Assembly (NCBI RefSeq): GCF_910592395.1
Contig: NC_088312.1
Span: forward strand, 19,723,292-19,787,291
Reading direction: 5' to 3'
Length of the DNA: 64,000 bases
Origin: Lineus longissimus
Taxonomy: Eukaryota > Nemertea > Pilidiophora > Heteronemertea > Lineidae
Shown here: positions 53,501 through 64,000 of the stretch, piece by piece
Position numbering within the stretch: the first letter of the stretch is position 1
Layout of the letters: every line of letters starts with the position of its first letter
The notes under the pieces: model-generated
The model's database searches: none
What the model was told of the DNA's origin: nothing
What the model saw: only the letters and a program-made list of their open reading frames with translations
Translations under genes and position numbers: made by a program

Positions 53501-56500
53501 AGCCTTTAGTGATCATTTACCAAAAAAACCATGGTAACATTTCAGAATATGAACTTTAAAGGTGTACGCCATTCATTGAATTTGGAAAATTTCAGAATGT
53601 GTAAATATGTACTGACTTGATGGTGAAAGAACAGTGCCATTCTGTTGGCAGATATACAAACACTATACTGCACTACAGCATTGTGTACAAATGCATTTCT
53701 GTTTTTCCTGGACCACCAGTAACTACGAACGTCGTACATGTACCTCTTTAAAAGAGGGGGAGAGGGATGAACTTGTTTTTCATCATCTCAAATTTACAAT
53801 AGGGAACCAGGAGCCACTGGGTCAATATGGTGGTCTTTATGTCGCTAATATGCTAATATGTCACTCCTCGTGGTTAATAATTTCTTTAGAAACGACGTTG
53901 TACATTCCTTTTTTTCTCTTTCAGCATCTCTTTTCAAACTATTCGAGCCACTCATCGGACCAATGTCGATACAGTTTGCAAATAAGGCAGACGGGAGGAT
54001 GCGACGTAACACGTATGATAAGTGTTACAGTCACAGCGCTATAAAATGCTTGTACCCGATCTTCAATGAGGTTGGTAAACTAAAGTAGGCCTTAAATGCG
54101 GACGCAGACTACACACTGTTTAAAGTTCTAGGTCACCAAGTATTGAAGGCAGATGTGGCCAAGTTGGTCAAGTACCTAAACAGTGCACGGACAGACTAAC
54201 ATCTAACTCTCTATTTTAATTGAATCCATGCATCTGCGGTGGGCTACCCAAGAATAAAATCCCCTTGACCTTGATGATTCTGGAGGGAAAATACAAAGAT
54301 GGCTACTGTTGATATGCTGACATTGCTTGTCCAGAGGAAGAGAAGGGCAATTTCGTTTTTTTTAGGGATTTGATATGCTTGTTCTTGTATTCTTTTGACG
54401 TGACATCCCATGTCCCTGGTCCATCCTGTACCAGCTCTATGAATTTGAAGGTTTCCGCCGTAGATATGTTACAAGTATCTGCCAGAGCTCTTCTTCTATT
54501 CAGTACACATGATACTACTGACCAAATGCCCACTACACAGATCTCCAGCATCTTCAGACACAGGAATGCAACCTGGTATCACTCAAAACACCAGAAATAG
54601 ATTTTTTTTGATGTCATTACCATTGACCAACTCAGTTTAGATACCAACACACCTGTCCACAACAGGCCAAGATAAACAAATTGCTTGGTGAGAATAGAGC
54701 AGTCTCCCTCAGTGGCCAACACTTGGCAAAGTACCTCCCCAGTATCAAATTAGTTTGCAAAGAAAAGTTTGTGGACCAGACACACTGCCATGGAAGTTAC
54801 CTGAAGGGATGGTATCAATTAAAACAGTTTAGATAGATGGTAGTCTGTGTCCGCCTTTAGAAGCCTAATTAGTACTTTCACTGCTTGGCCGGCAGGGAGC
54901 CAAATCTGAAAACCTTAGGTATGCGTTTAATTCTTTACTTCTTGCCCGACTGCCACCAATCTGATTTTATGGGTATATCTTACCGTCATATGCAGTATTA
55001 TATGTCACATGGGTTTTTAATTTGACCTATTTTTCAGGGTCACAGAGGTTACATGGCATAAAATTTTCATTTTGCTTTCAACTAAACAAATGCAGCATGT
55101 TTCTTAAACAGCATGAATTTTAAGCCACCAAATGTCTATAAGATGAACGCAATGGCCCCTGACCTTTTCATTGTAGTAGGCCCGCGTCCGTGATGTATGT
55201 CGATGCATTTTCTCCATTTTAGTTTGCGAATGAGCTGGCAGATAAGTGGGGGAACCTCGTCGGTGAGGAACACATTCCGGTCACAAACTACATGTTGTCG
55301 TTTGCAATCAAGTCAATCACCCTGGCCTCCTTTGGTGACTACTTCAAGGATGAAAAGAAAGTGCAGAAGTTGAAGATGGCAAAAGATGTTGTAAGTACTG
55401 GGTGTCACAAAAAATATTATACGCTTTTGATCTTAAAAAATCAAGGCGAATGCTGAAGGAGGCGACAAGGAAGATCTAATGACTTCGTCTATCAGTTCAC
55501 CACTTTGAGATTGAATGTTTGATCATGTTGGTGGCGCATTTGTCTCAGCCTTTCGTATCTCAAACCCCCCCCCCGCCGCCGCCGTCGTAGTGCAGGTCTG
55601 GATGGATGGCGTATGTGGGTTCTTCAATCATTTGGCGCTGTTATCGTCAAAGCTTATATGTTGTCGTGATTACATTTCCCAGGTGTGGACAGAAATGGAG
55701 CGACGGCTGACAAGCACGAGTCAAGATGCTGAAACGCAAAAGCGCTTCGAAGAAAGTAGGTGTTATGTTTCATTTTTTGTTCCGCTGCATTCGACAGTTT
55801 TGAATTCTGGCAAATTTAGCAGATGTTATGCTCGATTTTTGCCCGTCATCAATCGATAATTTTGAATTCTGGAAAATGTTTCTAGATTTACAGTAATGAC
55901 AAAGAATGAGATCAAACATAAGGTAGAATGGGGTAATTGAAGCCCCGGTTTAATTGTACAAATAAACCGGGGCTACAATTACCCCATTCAGCCTTACATG
56001 CTTAAAATTTGCAAAATTTTAATGCTATCATGAGATTTATTCAAGATCAAAAGTATCTAATCCTTTTTGCGTTATCTAGTAGTTTGAGTATTTCCGTCAT
56101 TTACCGTACCCCTCTTCCATTTCCTAACGCTTGTTATTTACCCACATTGCAGACAAAAAAATCCTGCTGGATATATGTGATGAGCTCCTCAAGCACCGCA
56201 GAAAGAACCCCCCACTTGGTGATGAGTATCTTCTTATCGACACCTTTCTCGAGGCAGATATGTCGGACGAACAGCTCCGATCCGACGCCACAACATACCT
56301 GATCGGAGGATTCCACACGACGGGAAATCGTAAGTTTAATGTCTTTCTTTTTCCTATTACTTGTAATATATCAGTATTTCCGGCCCAAAAAAAACCTATG
56401 GACATCTGGGATGAGCCGCTTACTCATCACTATTATGGGCCAGAAACTCAAAATTAATTCGCCATGAAAACCATTTTTTAAATGTCCACCATAGGGTGAT

Positions 56501-58236
56501 GTAGGGCTGTTGATATCGACTTTGTTCTGACTTGTTCCACACCGTCCATTTCTTCTATAGTTTTGTCGTGGGCTATTTACTTCCTTGCCTCGCACCCTGA
56601 CGCCCAAGAGAAGCTCTATGAAGAAATCAAGGCAGTCTTGGGAGACGATGATGTTGACAGTGAAAACGCTTCTGCACTCATGTAAGTACAGTAGAACCTC
56701 TCTATTAAGGACACCCTCTGGGCAGACACGCACTGTACTTAATAGAGAGGTGTCCTGATTAGAGAGGTCAAATTGAATGGAAACACCCAATTTGGGACCA
56801 AAACTAGTGTCCTTAATAGAGAAGGTGTCCTTCATAAAGAGGTGTCCGCTATGGGAGGTTCTACTGTAACATCCAAAAGGATGCTACAGAAAAGGATGTT
56901 GGGCCAGTTGGCTGTAAGGTTGACGTTGAGTCCTAATTAACGCCACTATTGCAGAAAAAAAATTGATATAGAAAATGCACGTACAATCTGGGGCCGGAGA
57001 TATAACTTCACTTCTCTGTTATAGTTATCTTCGCCAAGTGATGGATGAAACAATGAGGTGTGTTGTGCTGGTATCTTGGGCAGCAAGATATGTCCCTGAT
57101 TCTGAAAGCGAACTTGGTGGTCATGTCATTCCACCTGGTGTAAGTATTCTTCACATCAAAATTCAGATCTTACATTTTCATGATTTCGAATATTTTGTCA
57201 ACAGTGACTGAGAATTCAGATGATTTTCACTAAGGGGCGATGCTTTAAGTATGTACACACATTTCTGATCTCAGGACCCCCATAATACGCAAACAAATTG
57301 TAAAACTGTAAGGCGAATGACCTCCAGGATTCTTGACTCTCCCCCTCAGATGCGCATCTTACATACTTAAAGTACGACTCCAAAAGCGCTTGGGCAAACC
57401 ATGATAACAAAAGGCTTCATTGTGGATGGAATGCCGCCGCTGATTGGTTAAATAGCAACTCTTTGACATGTATTCATGGCTCTGTCGCAGTTGACCTTTT
57501 ACGTCTTGTCAGCTGGGTGAATCAGTCAGTCGAGTCCAGGGGTATGGCATTCAAATTAAAAAACTGAATTCTTTATTCAAGACGCCCGTAATCCAAGCTT
57601 TTGGTGTTACCTTCCAAGATGAAGAAGTCTGGCCTAATCCAAACAAGTACGTAAAAACAGTTTAGATTACACCATGTTAGTCTACAGAATGCCTATAGTC
57701 TATAGACTAACATGGTGTAGACTATAGAATGGACTGCTTTATAGCTCCAGTTCAGATGCGGTGGTCTAAAAGCATTCATATTCTCTGAATCTGTTGTCTA
57801 TTATTCCCAGCAAAAAAAATCGGCTGTAATCCCGTTTCTCGACCTGCGAGAACCATCGCAAACAAGCGAGTATTGTCGCCTGCAATTTAAATTGCGGGTC
57901 ACTGTAATCTAAATTACTCCTTTGCAGCTCACTTCATTTTCATTTAAAAGTATTTATAATTCATTGATTGATTTTAGATTCGACCCCGATCGATTCAGCT
58001 CTGAAAATGTCAAAAGTCGCCATAGCCTTTCGTTCTGTCCGTTTGGTTTCGCTGGGAAGAGAAAGTGTCCAGGATACCGATTTGCGTACGCCGAGGCAAC
58101 AACCGCATTGGCGATCCTCTTCCGTCGCTTCAAAATCAAGCTGGTGGACGACCAAGTTGTTGTGCCGTTATATCAACTCGTCACGACTCCGGCTGATGAA
58201 ATTTGGATTCAAGTTGAGGAGAGAAAGAAGAAGTAA
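50564..58236 (+). CDS. CYP20A1: Cytochrome P450 20A1, paralogue 3 (11 exons, intact)
   Basis: Exons: 50564-50635, 52202-52251, 53273-53442, 53925-54070, 55223-55390, 55683-55755, 56153-56329, 56561-56681, 57025-57139, 57582-57646, 57978-58236. 471 residues, all phases as in copies 1 and 2, no stop. Anchor MLDFAIFAVTF, I-helix GGFHTTG, ETMR, FDPDRF and GFAGKRKCPG are intact. Distinctive residues: WMGSQLV in exon 3, KDV at the end of exon 5, VSWAARYV and SESELGG after ExxR (the other copies have VPLAARYD or APYAARYD), FCPFGF before the heme Cys. Intron 1 holds a foldback element, intron 4 a 757-bp insertion. Substrate unknown, as for the family. Confidence 0.93.
51291..51746. mobile_element. 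Foldback MITE in CYP20A1 copy 3 intron 1
   Basis: Arms 51291-51443 and 51594-51746 are near-perfect reverse complements (landmark TTTAAATGGCATCTATAGGC) around a 150-bp centre. It is absent from intron 1 of copies 1 and 2. No coding capacity. Confidence 0.88.
52518..53067 (+). repeat. 50-bp minisatellite, 11 units (CYP20A1 copy 3 intron 2)
   Basis: Exactly 550 bp of the same 50-bp unit as in copies 1 and 2. Confidence 0.97.
54098..54854. mobile_element. Copy-3-specific inverted-repeat insertion in CYP20A1 intron 4
   Basis: GCGGACGCAGACTACACACT at the left matches the complement of GTAGTCTGTGTCCGC at the right. Copies 1 and 2 read GTAGGCCTTTAGAAGCC straight through. TTA next to both edges is compatible with a 3-bp target duplication. 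No recognisable gene inside. Confidence 0.75.
55919..55996. repeat. Hairpin in CYP20A1 copy 3 intron 6
   Basis: Orthologous to 7109-7186 and 35108-35185, with one mismatch in the left arm (TAATTGAAGCC for TAATTGTAGCC). Confidence 0.85.
56689..56866 (+). mobile_element. 178-bp TA-flanked MITE in CYP20A1 copy 3 intron 8
   Basis: Orthologous to 7875-8052, same length and TA flanks (56687-56688 and 56867-56868). Its presence in copies 1 and 3 shows it predates the triplication. Confidence 0.88.
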
Positions 58237-58792
58237 CTGTGTTCAGTTTATTACGCCAGGTCAGAGTTTTTGGATCCTTGTTCTACATGTATAATGAACC
58301 GGCAAGATCATTATCGGACAAACTGTGATTTTCTACTAGTATATGCTATCATTAGTACCCACACCTTGTTTAGAGGACAGTACTCTGACATCAGAAATCT
58401 CCCCAGAATTCATAAGATGGTAATGGGGTTTATACTGGATGCTTTCTTTTAGAATAGGTATTACTTTCTTTTTTTTGGAGATTGAATAAGCTATTTTAGT
58501 ATTTTAATTAGAAAAGGTGCTTAACTTAGATTTATATGCCCTTGCCATGGTCTTCAATCGAAGACAAAATTATTTCATTTCGACACAATATTGCCCATTC
58601 ATAACAGATTTCGCATGTCACATTCATTAATCCGGCAATTGGAATAGATAGCAGACAATTTCATACTACGCTGTAGCCCCTGCTGTCTGCCAAAACAACT
58701 TTAAAGGTAATCAAAATGATTTACAAGTTATGCATGAGCCAAATTGTGTACTGTAAATTTTTTTAAATTTTCTTCCATTGGAGACCGTGCTT

Positions 58793-58920
58793 ACAGTCGG
58801 GATCAACTACCTGCTGATGAGTTCGTTGAGCTGATGCTCGTTGATGCAGCAATCTGTGCGGAACAACTAGATCCAACATTGCCTGATCAACCGATACAAC
58901 CAAACGTGCAGTCTGCTTGA
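58793..58920 (+). other. Possible terminal exon or exon relic
   Basis: After an acceptor-like CCGTGCTTACAG, a frame of about 42 codons reads RDQLPADEFVELMLVDAA and ends NVQSA-TGA. Composition looks protein-like but I do not recognise it and see no upstream partner. It may be chance or a captured exon. Confidence 0.2.
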
Positions 58921-59264
58921 AAACAACCTTGTTTTGCTGATTTCAGTTGACAGTGCCAGGCTCAGTCATAGTACTGGTACAGCTCAGCAAAAATGTGAAC
59001 CGCCACAGTAAAAGCAGGTGCATGTTGCTCTAAGATTGGCAGGTCGAGACGGGCTGTTTGTTCATTTCTCTGTTGTGTGCCTTTTGTGAAATATGAGCAC
59101 ATCGATTTCTTCCATTATCTCCTGGTGTCATTTAGGCTCATCTTCTGTGCGACATGTGCCTGGTTTTGCTGTGAGTGTGATGGGTCACAAATGTCCTTAA
59201 AACTGATTAGAAGGGTACTGTTGTTGAAACGTGTGGAAATCCATTAGGAATGAGTTAGAATCCA

Positions 59265-59430
59265 TGGGGAACACTGTGGCCCAGTGGAAGACCGTCCCGA
59301 CTCGTGGTCGGAAGGTCATGGGTTCAAGGCTTGACTAGTACCTCTTTGCCCGAAACGACCAAGTGTAGTGAGGTATGTGCAGTCCTGGGTCTCGCAGAAA
59401 GTTTTCTGGATAGAACTGGGGAATGAAGGT
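59265..59430 (+). mobile_element. tRNA-derived SINE
   Basis: TGGCCCAGTGG fits the pol III A box (TRGYNNARNGG) at about 59276-59286, and GGTTCAAGGCT approximates the B box about 40 bp downstream, followed by an unrelated body. No flanking duplication identified. Confidence 0.65.
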
Positions 59431-61149
59431 TCTAAAGTATGAAAGCAAGAACTTACAAAAAGAAATTACATATCACTTTTTTATTACTAAACTACGTAGT
59501 AAAATATCATTGGTTGGCTAACCCTAACTCTTTAATTATGTTTATCCTTGACTGAATCAAACCATGTAACATCCATTCAGTTTTTTAAAATTTTAATCCA
59601 ATCGTTCCCGAAGTCAACAGCAGCACATTTCTGCTTTATTGACCAAAAAATCCTCAATTGCAGACTAATGAACAGGTAAAAAGTACTCTTTAAAAAAGCC
59701 CATTGCAGCAGGACACACTCTTTGTCTAAATTATCCAAGGCTTTTAGCTTGCTCAGACAGTGTGCCAGCTAATCTATATTTAAGATTTATTCCTGCTTCA
59801 TGTACCTAGTGGGATGTACTATAAAGGTAAAACTAAATGGCATGTACTATAAAGGTAAAACTAAATGGCCTGTGTGTAGGCCTTGAATTCGGTTTCTTAG
59901 ATTGGTAAATGAACTGTCATCTTTACAATGAGGAACCTGCAGAACTAAAAAATCCAGATGGCAGCACCGGTACTAAAAGGTACACTTATAGTGCATTTTC
60001 CATTGAAATTAAGTTTAGTTGATTTTCTCCCTAAAACTCATCAAAATAGAATTAAGGACCAATAAAATAAAAATTTGGTGCTATTTCCCCATGTAGAGTA
60101 ATTAAGGGATGATATATTCAATAATCATTGACCCGGGAATTTGCCCTCTCATCACAACCATAGTCCACTTGCCTGCAGGGCCCCCTATTGGCAGGTTTTG
60201 TTGTGCAGTTTCCTCATTGTACTTGTATTCTTATCCATGCACATACATGTATAGTTTTCTGAAGGCTGCCAGGAGCTCTCCGAACATTCAAGAGAGCAGG
60301 TAGTATAGTGTAATGTATCATAACTGCTGGCCTTTCAAATTCCTTGAGTGCTCAATTGAGCGGTTAAAATTACAACTCTGGTTACTGACCTGGGGAGGAG
60401 GTCACTCCTGATGACCTGTGTGGAGCATCCTTGTACCAAGATATGTGTGCAGGGGTCGTGGGTTTTTTTGGTGAGCAGAGCACGACCCCCTCTAGGCAAA
60501 TAGAACCCCATCTTTCATTCAAGCCCTACAATCAACCCAGAGTATTGCTTCAAGATACCCGCCCACCGCCGGAGGCCTCTTATTTTCAACTCTCCATTAC
60601 TCAGATAACGAACTCAGGTCATATTTCCCCAAAGTTGCGGGAGGTACATAAATACCAGTATAAGTGGTTGTGTTCACTAGACTGAGATGTGTACCAGCAA
60701 AAGGAGCTGGGTATGAAAAATATCCCAAAAAATGGGAGTCGGCATTCAAGGTTGTTATCCCCATGCTGGAGAGTCTAGTAAAATCTCAAGGTACAAGGAT
60801 GCTCTACTGTAACTGAGATTGCCTCCACCCTCCCTACAGGACTGAACCCCATGAAATCTTCATCACAAATTGAGTGCTAAAAATCATTTTGCCGAGTGTC
60901 TGACCTAAATCTAAGTCCATAGCATCATAAAAGTACTTGCTAGTTGTGTAAATTCCCGAGACTACTCTACCCCATGCTCTACCTTATCATGCCAATAAGC
61001 TCTAGATTTGAAGAAATCCCATCTCAGATTTGCACAACTTGACCTAAACTTTAATTTAATCTAAACTAGTAGGAATTTTAATCAGCAGCACATCCTTTAT
61101 CATTTTACAGGTTGAAATAATTTGATCATTGATTTGACATTATTTGACC

Positions 61150-62057
61150 TCAACCCTGTCGAACTATTCAGGTGCATGGGGCACCTATTGGAGGTGGTGG
61201 TGGGTGGTGGAGATTAACAGGCTTTTCAAGGGTCTTATAAATGCTGGCTCTTTCCAGCTCTTCATCATAGTTTTTGGTCGGTCATGAAATGATAAATGTT
61301 ACATATATTTAAATTTGTTATTGAACATACTTATATATAGCTTATATTATAATAAAATATAATTATGTATGCTTGCGAAATAAAATCCCTCAGTCTTCTT
61401 TCATTGCATATAAAGTGCAGTTGACCTCCTGTACTTTATATATGTGGCCTTACATACCCACCTGACCTCATATCTGTACATACCTTATGAAGATTATGAA
61501 ACAATGCAGATTAAGGAAGTACATAAAAAGCAAGTTGCCTTGACTCAAGTTGGCTAACACTAACAACTACCGTAGCCAACAATAGCCACTTTCAGTTATT
61601 ATGGCTATAATACGGCAATGCATGTCTCGTATACCCCTCATCGGTGGTATGGTGCAGTATAATGCTGCAAGTAAATCTAAAATATCAAAATACTCGTAAG
61701 GTAAAGTTGTTATACTGAAATACTGTAAAGGATAAATATAGGTTGCTAATATTGGCTCATGGAGAAAAAGAATGAAATAAGTACAGACAAAAAATCAAGT
61801 TCCCTTGACGAAGTACAAAATGTCGCGGAACCTCGACAACTCAATTGGTAGAGCAGTGGACCGGCAATCCTAAGATCCCCGTCAAGGCAACTCGATTTTT
61901 CTGTAGTAATTTCATTCATTTACTATCAAATATACTGTAAAACTAAAACGTTGCAAAATAGCATGCAGTTGATGGGAATTGCCTGCTGCCACGACCGAGG
62001 CAATTCCCGTACCGTCTCAGAAGCCAACAGCACCTATCCTCATAGTGACCTGCTGCC
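61150..62057. other. Duplicated intergenic flank (unit 3) with tRNA-like remnant
   Basis: Collinear with 37779-38645. The tRNA-like relic is at about 61828-61895. It separates convergent CYP20A1 copy 3 and the ebony-like gene; no gene visible. Confidence 0.6.
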
Positions 62058-64000
62058 CTACACAAGTTCGATTTGACTTGCTGGTTGGCTTAAAAACTTC
62101 AGCTGCACTGCGATGATGCTGTCATCTGGGATCTTCGCAAATGGACGCCGTCCATCTGGTAACAGGAATTTGTTGATCTGGTAGGTTAAGAATGTCTTGT
62201 AGCCCAGGTAATATGTTGCAAGATTCTGAAAAGATGTAAGAATTCTACCAATTGGTGTTTATGGTAACAATGGCAGTAGTCTGATGTTCATGTTCATAAG
62301 GCAGAAATGGGCACAGTTTTGAAACAGTCCTTCCTACATGATTGATATGCCTGTCCCCTGCCACACACAGAACCGGAATATAAAGAATCGGCAGATTACA
62401 CCCCTCAAAAACACATGAACTATACCATGTTTTAACTGGGTAAACAAAACAATACGAATGATATCTATATGACACTACACCCATAAATTGCTGTGTTCAC
62501 TTTTTTACACGAATTATTTTTCCTTTAATACTAGAAATTTAACTGGTAAAAAACTGTTTGCTCAGAATTCACCCCAATTCGACATAAAAATTAGAGGTGC
62601 ACATGTGTGGGAGTGTGTGGGGGTGGGGGTGGGGGGAGGGGGAGGGGGTTCACAATAACCGCTGCATATTAAAATATTGGCTAAAATGTGAACATCTTTG
62701 CTTGCAGATACAACCTTATGTGTTCGTGACAGGGCAGACTTACCACAGTAACTGGGTGTGTGTTTGTTTCCTCAATGCCGTCGAACCCTGCGTCTGTTGC
62801 CCTCCTGATGACCTCCATCTCCATGTGATAAAACATCTCCACGTTCTCCTGCGAGCTGAGGTCCAGGTTGGTCCCACCAAGAAGCCCAGTCAGCCACCTC
62901 CCCTTTAAATGTTCCTGTACGGGTGCATCAACCGACCCCAAGAGTTCTCCGATGGGCCTCATGAAGTCAGAGAACCTGAACGCACCGTCTTCTGGAGGAC
63001 ACTTTTCCATGTCTGCAAAGAAGTTTGCGGCAACGATTCTCCCCGATTCCTTCTCCCGGATTACAACAGACATTCCACAATCAAGTGCGGCTGGAAACAG
63101 TTTCTCTAAGTGTTGGTGGAAGATTTGAAATGGAACACCAAGGGCGATCGTCATGGCGTCTTTCCTGATAAACGCATTGGCGATCACGGAAATTGCACCA
63201 TCTCGGTCCCCTGCTTGCAACGGTTCAATGGAATACTTCTCGTTCAGCGCTGGCATGGTGAGATGCTCCATCCCAGATTCTGTTCGTTTTGCTATGGCAT
63301 CTTTTATGGTCTCTGCTGCAAAGAAGTCTCCAGTGTCCACATGGATCCCCGCTTCTTTCAATTTCACAATGACACTAATGGCATTTATGGAGTTGCCACC
63401 GATGCTGAAGAAGTTGTCGGTTGCCTTGATGGAATGCCTCGGCCTGCCCAAAACAGAGGCGACAATACCAAGAGAACGGTCCAAAATAGGGTCGCCAGTT
63501 GACTCCTTACTGACTGCACCTGAGCCGAGGCTTGCCTCGAACAGTTCCAAAAGTTTCTGACGGTCTATTTTACCTGTCTGAGGCTGAAGTGGAAACTCCT
63601 CTAGAACCATGATTTCTGGTACCATGTACCCTGGAAGCTCCTTACGACAGTGTCGTGTTAATATAGCACGGTATAACTTCGCACCCTTCTTTGGCAAGGC
63701 GAACCCTACGATCATCTGATTCTGTTCATTTGCTTTCCTCAGCAATACCACTGTCTTTTCGACATCCTCTACCATCAAAATGACGCGTTCTACCTCCATG
63801 AGACTGACCCTTTGACCTCTGATCTTCACAACAGAATCTTTCCTTCCCTCGTAGTAGACTCGTCCATCAACAATTGTGCCATAGTCTCCTGTTTTGTAAA
63901 GAAGCTCATGTCCTGGTTTTTGCTCCAAGATATTTTCCACAAAACTGGACTGGTTGCCTAGCATGTAGCCATCTGCGACATTCAACCCGCTAATCACAAT
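62058..64000 (-). CDS. Ebony-like A-PCP-acyltransferase-like synthetase, last two exons (5' partial)
   Basis: Large exon 64000-62744 (419 codons, open to the window edge), donor GTAAGT, then last exon 62225-62058 (55 codons and TAG), phase 0. Read from the edge: adenylation core end with YKTGDYG (about residue 35-41), GRKDSVVKIRGQR (about 52-64) and PQTGKIDRQ (A10 Lys, about 140-148); carrier domain FFSIGGNSI with the phosphopantetheine Ser at about 203; then about 200 residues starting YSIEPLQAGDRDGAISVI, similar to the GNAT-like amine-accepting domain of insect Ebony. In insects Ebony activates beta-alanine and joins it to biogenic amines; whether this enzyme uses the same substrates is inference, because the substrate-selecting part of the A domain is outside the window. 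62226-62743 is the intron, with a G-rich GT stretch near 62605-62650. Confidence 0.85.

Larger units (their letters stand above)
58718..61149. other. Copy-3-specific 2.4-kb block in the CYP20A1 3' flank
   Basis: Units 1 and 2 run straight from TAATCAAAA or TAATAAAAA to TCAACCCTGT; here 2432 bp intervene. The block contains a tRNA-derived SINE (59265-59430), a 28-bp tandem duplication (about 59812-59870, TACTATAAAGGTAAAACTAA) and one short possible exon. No complete gene is visible. Confidence 0.7.

Noticed and set aside
61828-61895. Possible tRNA gene (also at 14680-14745 and 38440-38506)
   Set aside because: Box A-like D-arm is present, but the T-arm and acceptor stem do not pair properly; better explained as a tRNA-derived relic.
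62597-62908. 103-codon plus-strand frame
   Set aside because: Runs antisense across the intron and large exon of the ebony-like gene and has low-complexity sequence.
1-64000. CRISPR arrays, operons or bacterial defence genes
   Set aside because: All convincing genes have spliceosomal introns or are eukaryotic transposon genes; the tandem repeats have no spacer structure.

Overview
This window is eukaryotic animal DNA. It has split genes with GT/AG introns, three families of LTR retrotransposon, DNA transposons with TA or TTA target duplications, minisatellites and foldback elements. Two host genes are recognisable: the microsomal cytochrome P450 CYP20A1 and the 3' end of an ebony-like nonribosomal-peptide-synthetase-type gene (adenylation end, carrier domain, acyltransferase-like C-terminus). 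Together with the dense, young repeat content this suggests a marine invertebrate, possibly an invertebrate deuterostome such as amphioxus. The species cannot be proved from the sequence alone.

The main structure is a segmental triplication. Each unit holds a complete 11-exon CYP20A1 gene on the plus strand (starts 3836, 27987 and 50564; ends 9420, 37224 and 58236; 471 codons each, same exon lengths and phases, no stop or frameshift). About 4 to 12 kb downstream, on the minus strand, lies the last exon of the ebony-like gene (14914-15081, 49359-49517, 62058-62225). Only the right-hand unit still joins this exon to its gene, which continues off the right edge. The left and middle units carry detached but still open copies. 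A 50-bp minisatellite in CYP20A1 intron 2 has exactly 5, 24 and 11 units in the three copies. Protein differences between the copies include a cluster just after the ExxR motif.

Region by region: 1-3371 is a decayed minus-strand Ty3/gypsy element. 3836-9420 is CYP20A1 copy 1. 10047-14222 is a rearranged second gypsy family inserted in the 3' flank. 14914-15081 is orphan exon 1. 15799-17062 is a large nested palindrome. 17350-27950 is a transposon-rich spacer with an 81-bp satellite, a Harbinger-like element and a four-level nest containing an intact pogo-type transposase. 27987-37224 is CYP20A1 copy 2. 38898-48524 is a full-length, very young gypsy element (1600-bp LTRs, intact gag and pol, a textbook -1 frameshift signal and a MYND zinc finger before the protease). 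49359-49517 is orphan exon 2. 50564-58236 is CYP20A1 copy 3. 58718-61149 is a copy-3-specific insertion. 62058-64000 is the ebony-like gene.

The three paralogous units act as internal controls: comparing them reveals empty insertion sites, an excision footprint and copy-specific insertions. The host genes do not form an operon. CYP20A1 and the ebony-like gene are convergent neighbours that were co-duplicated by position.
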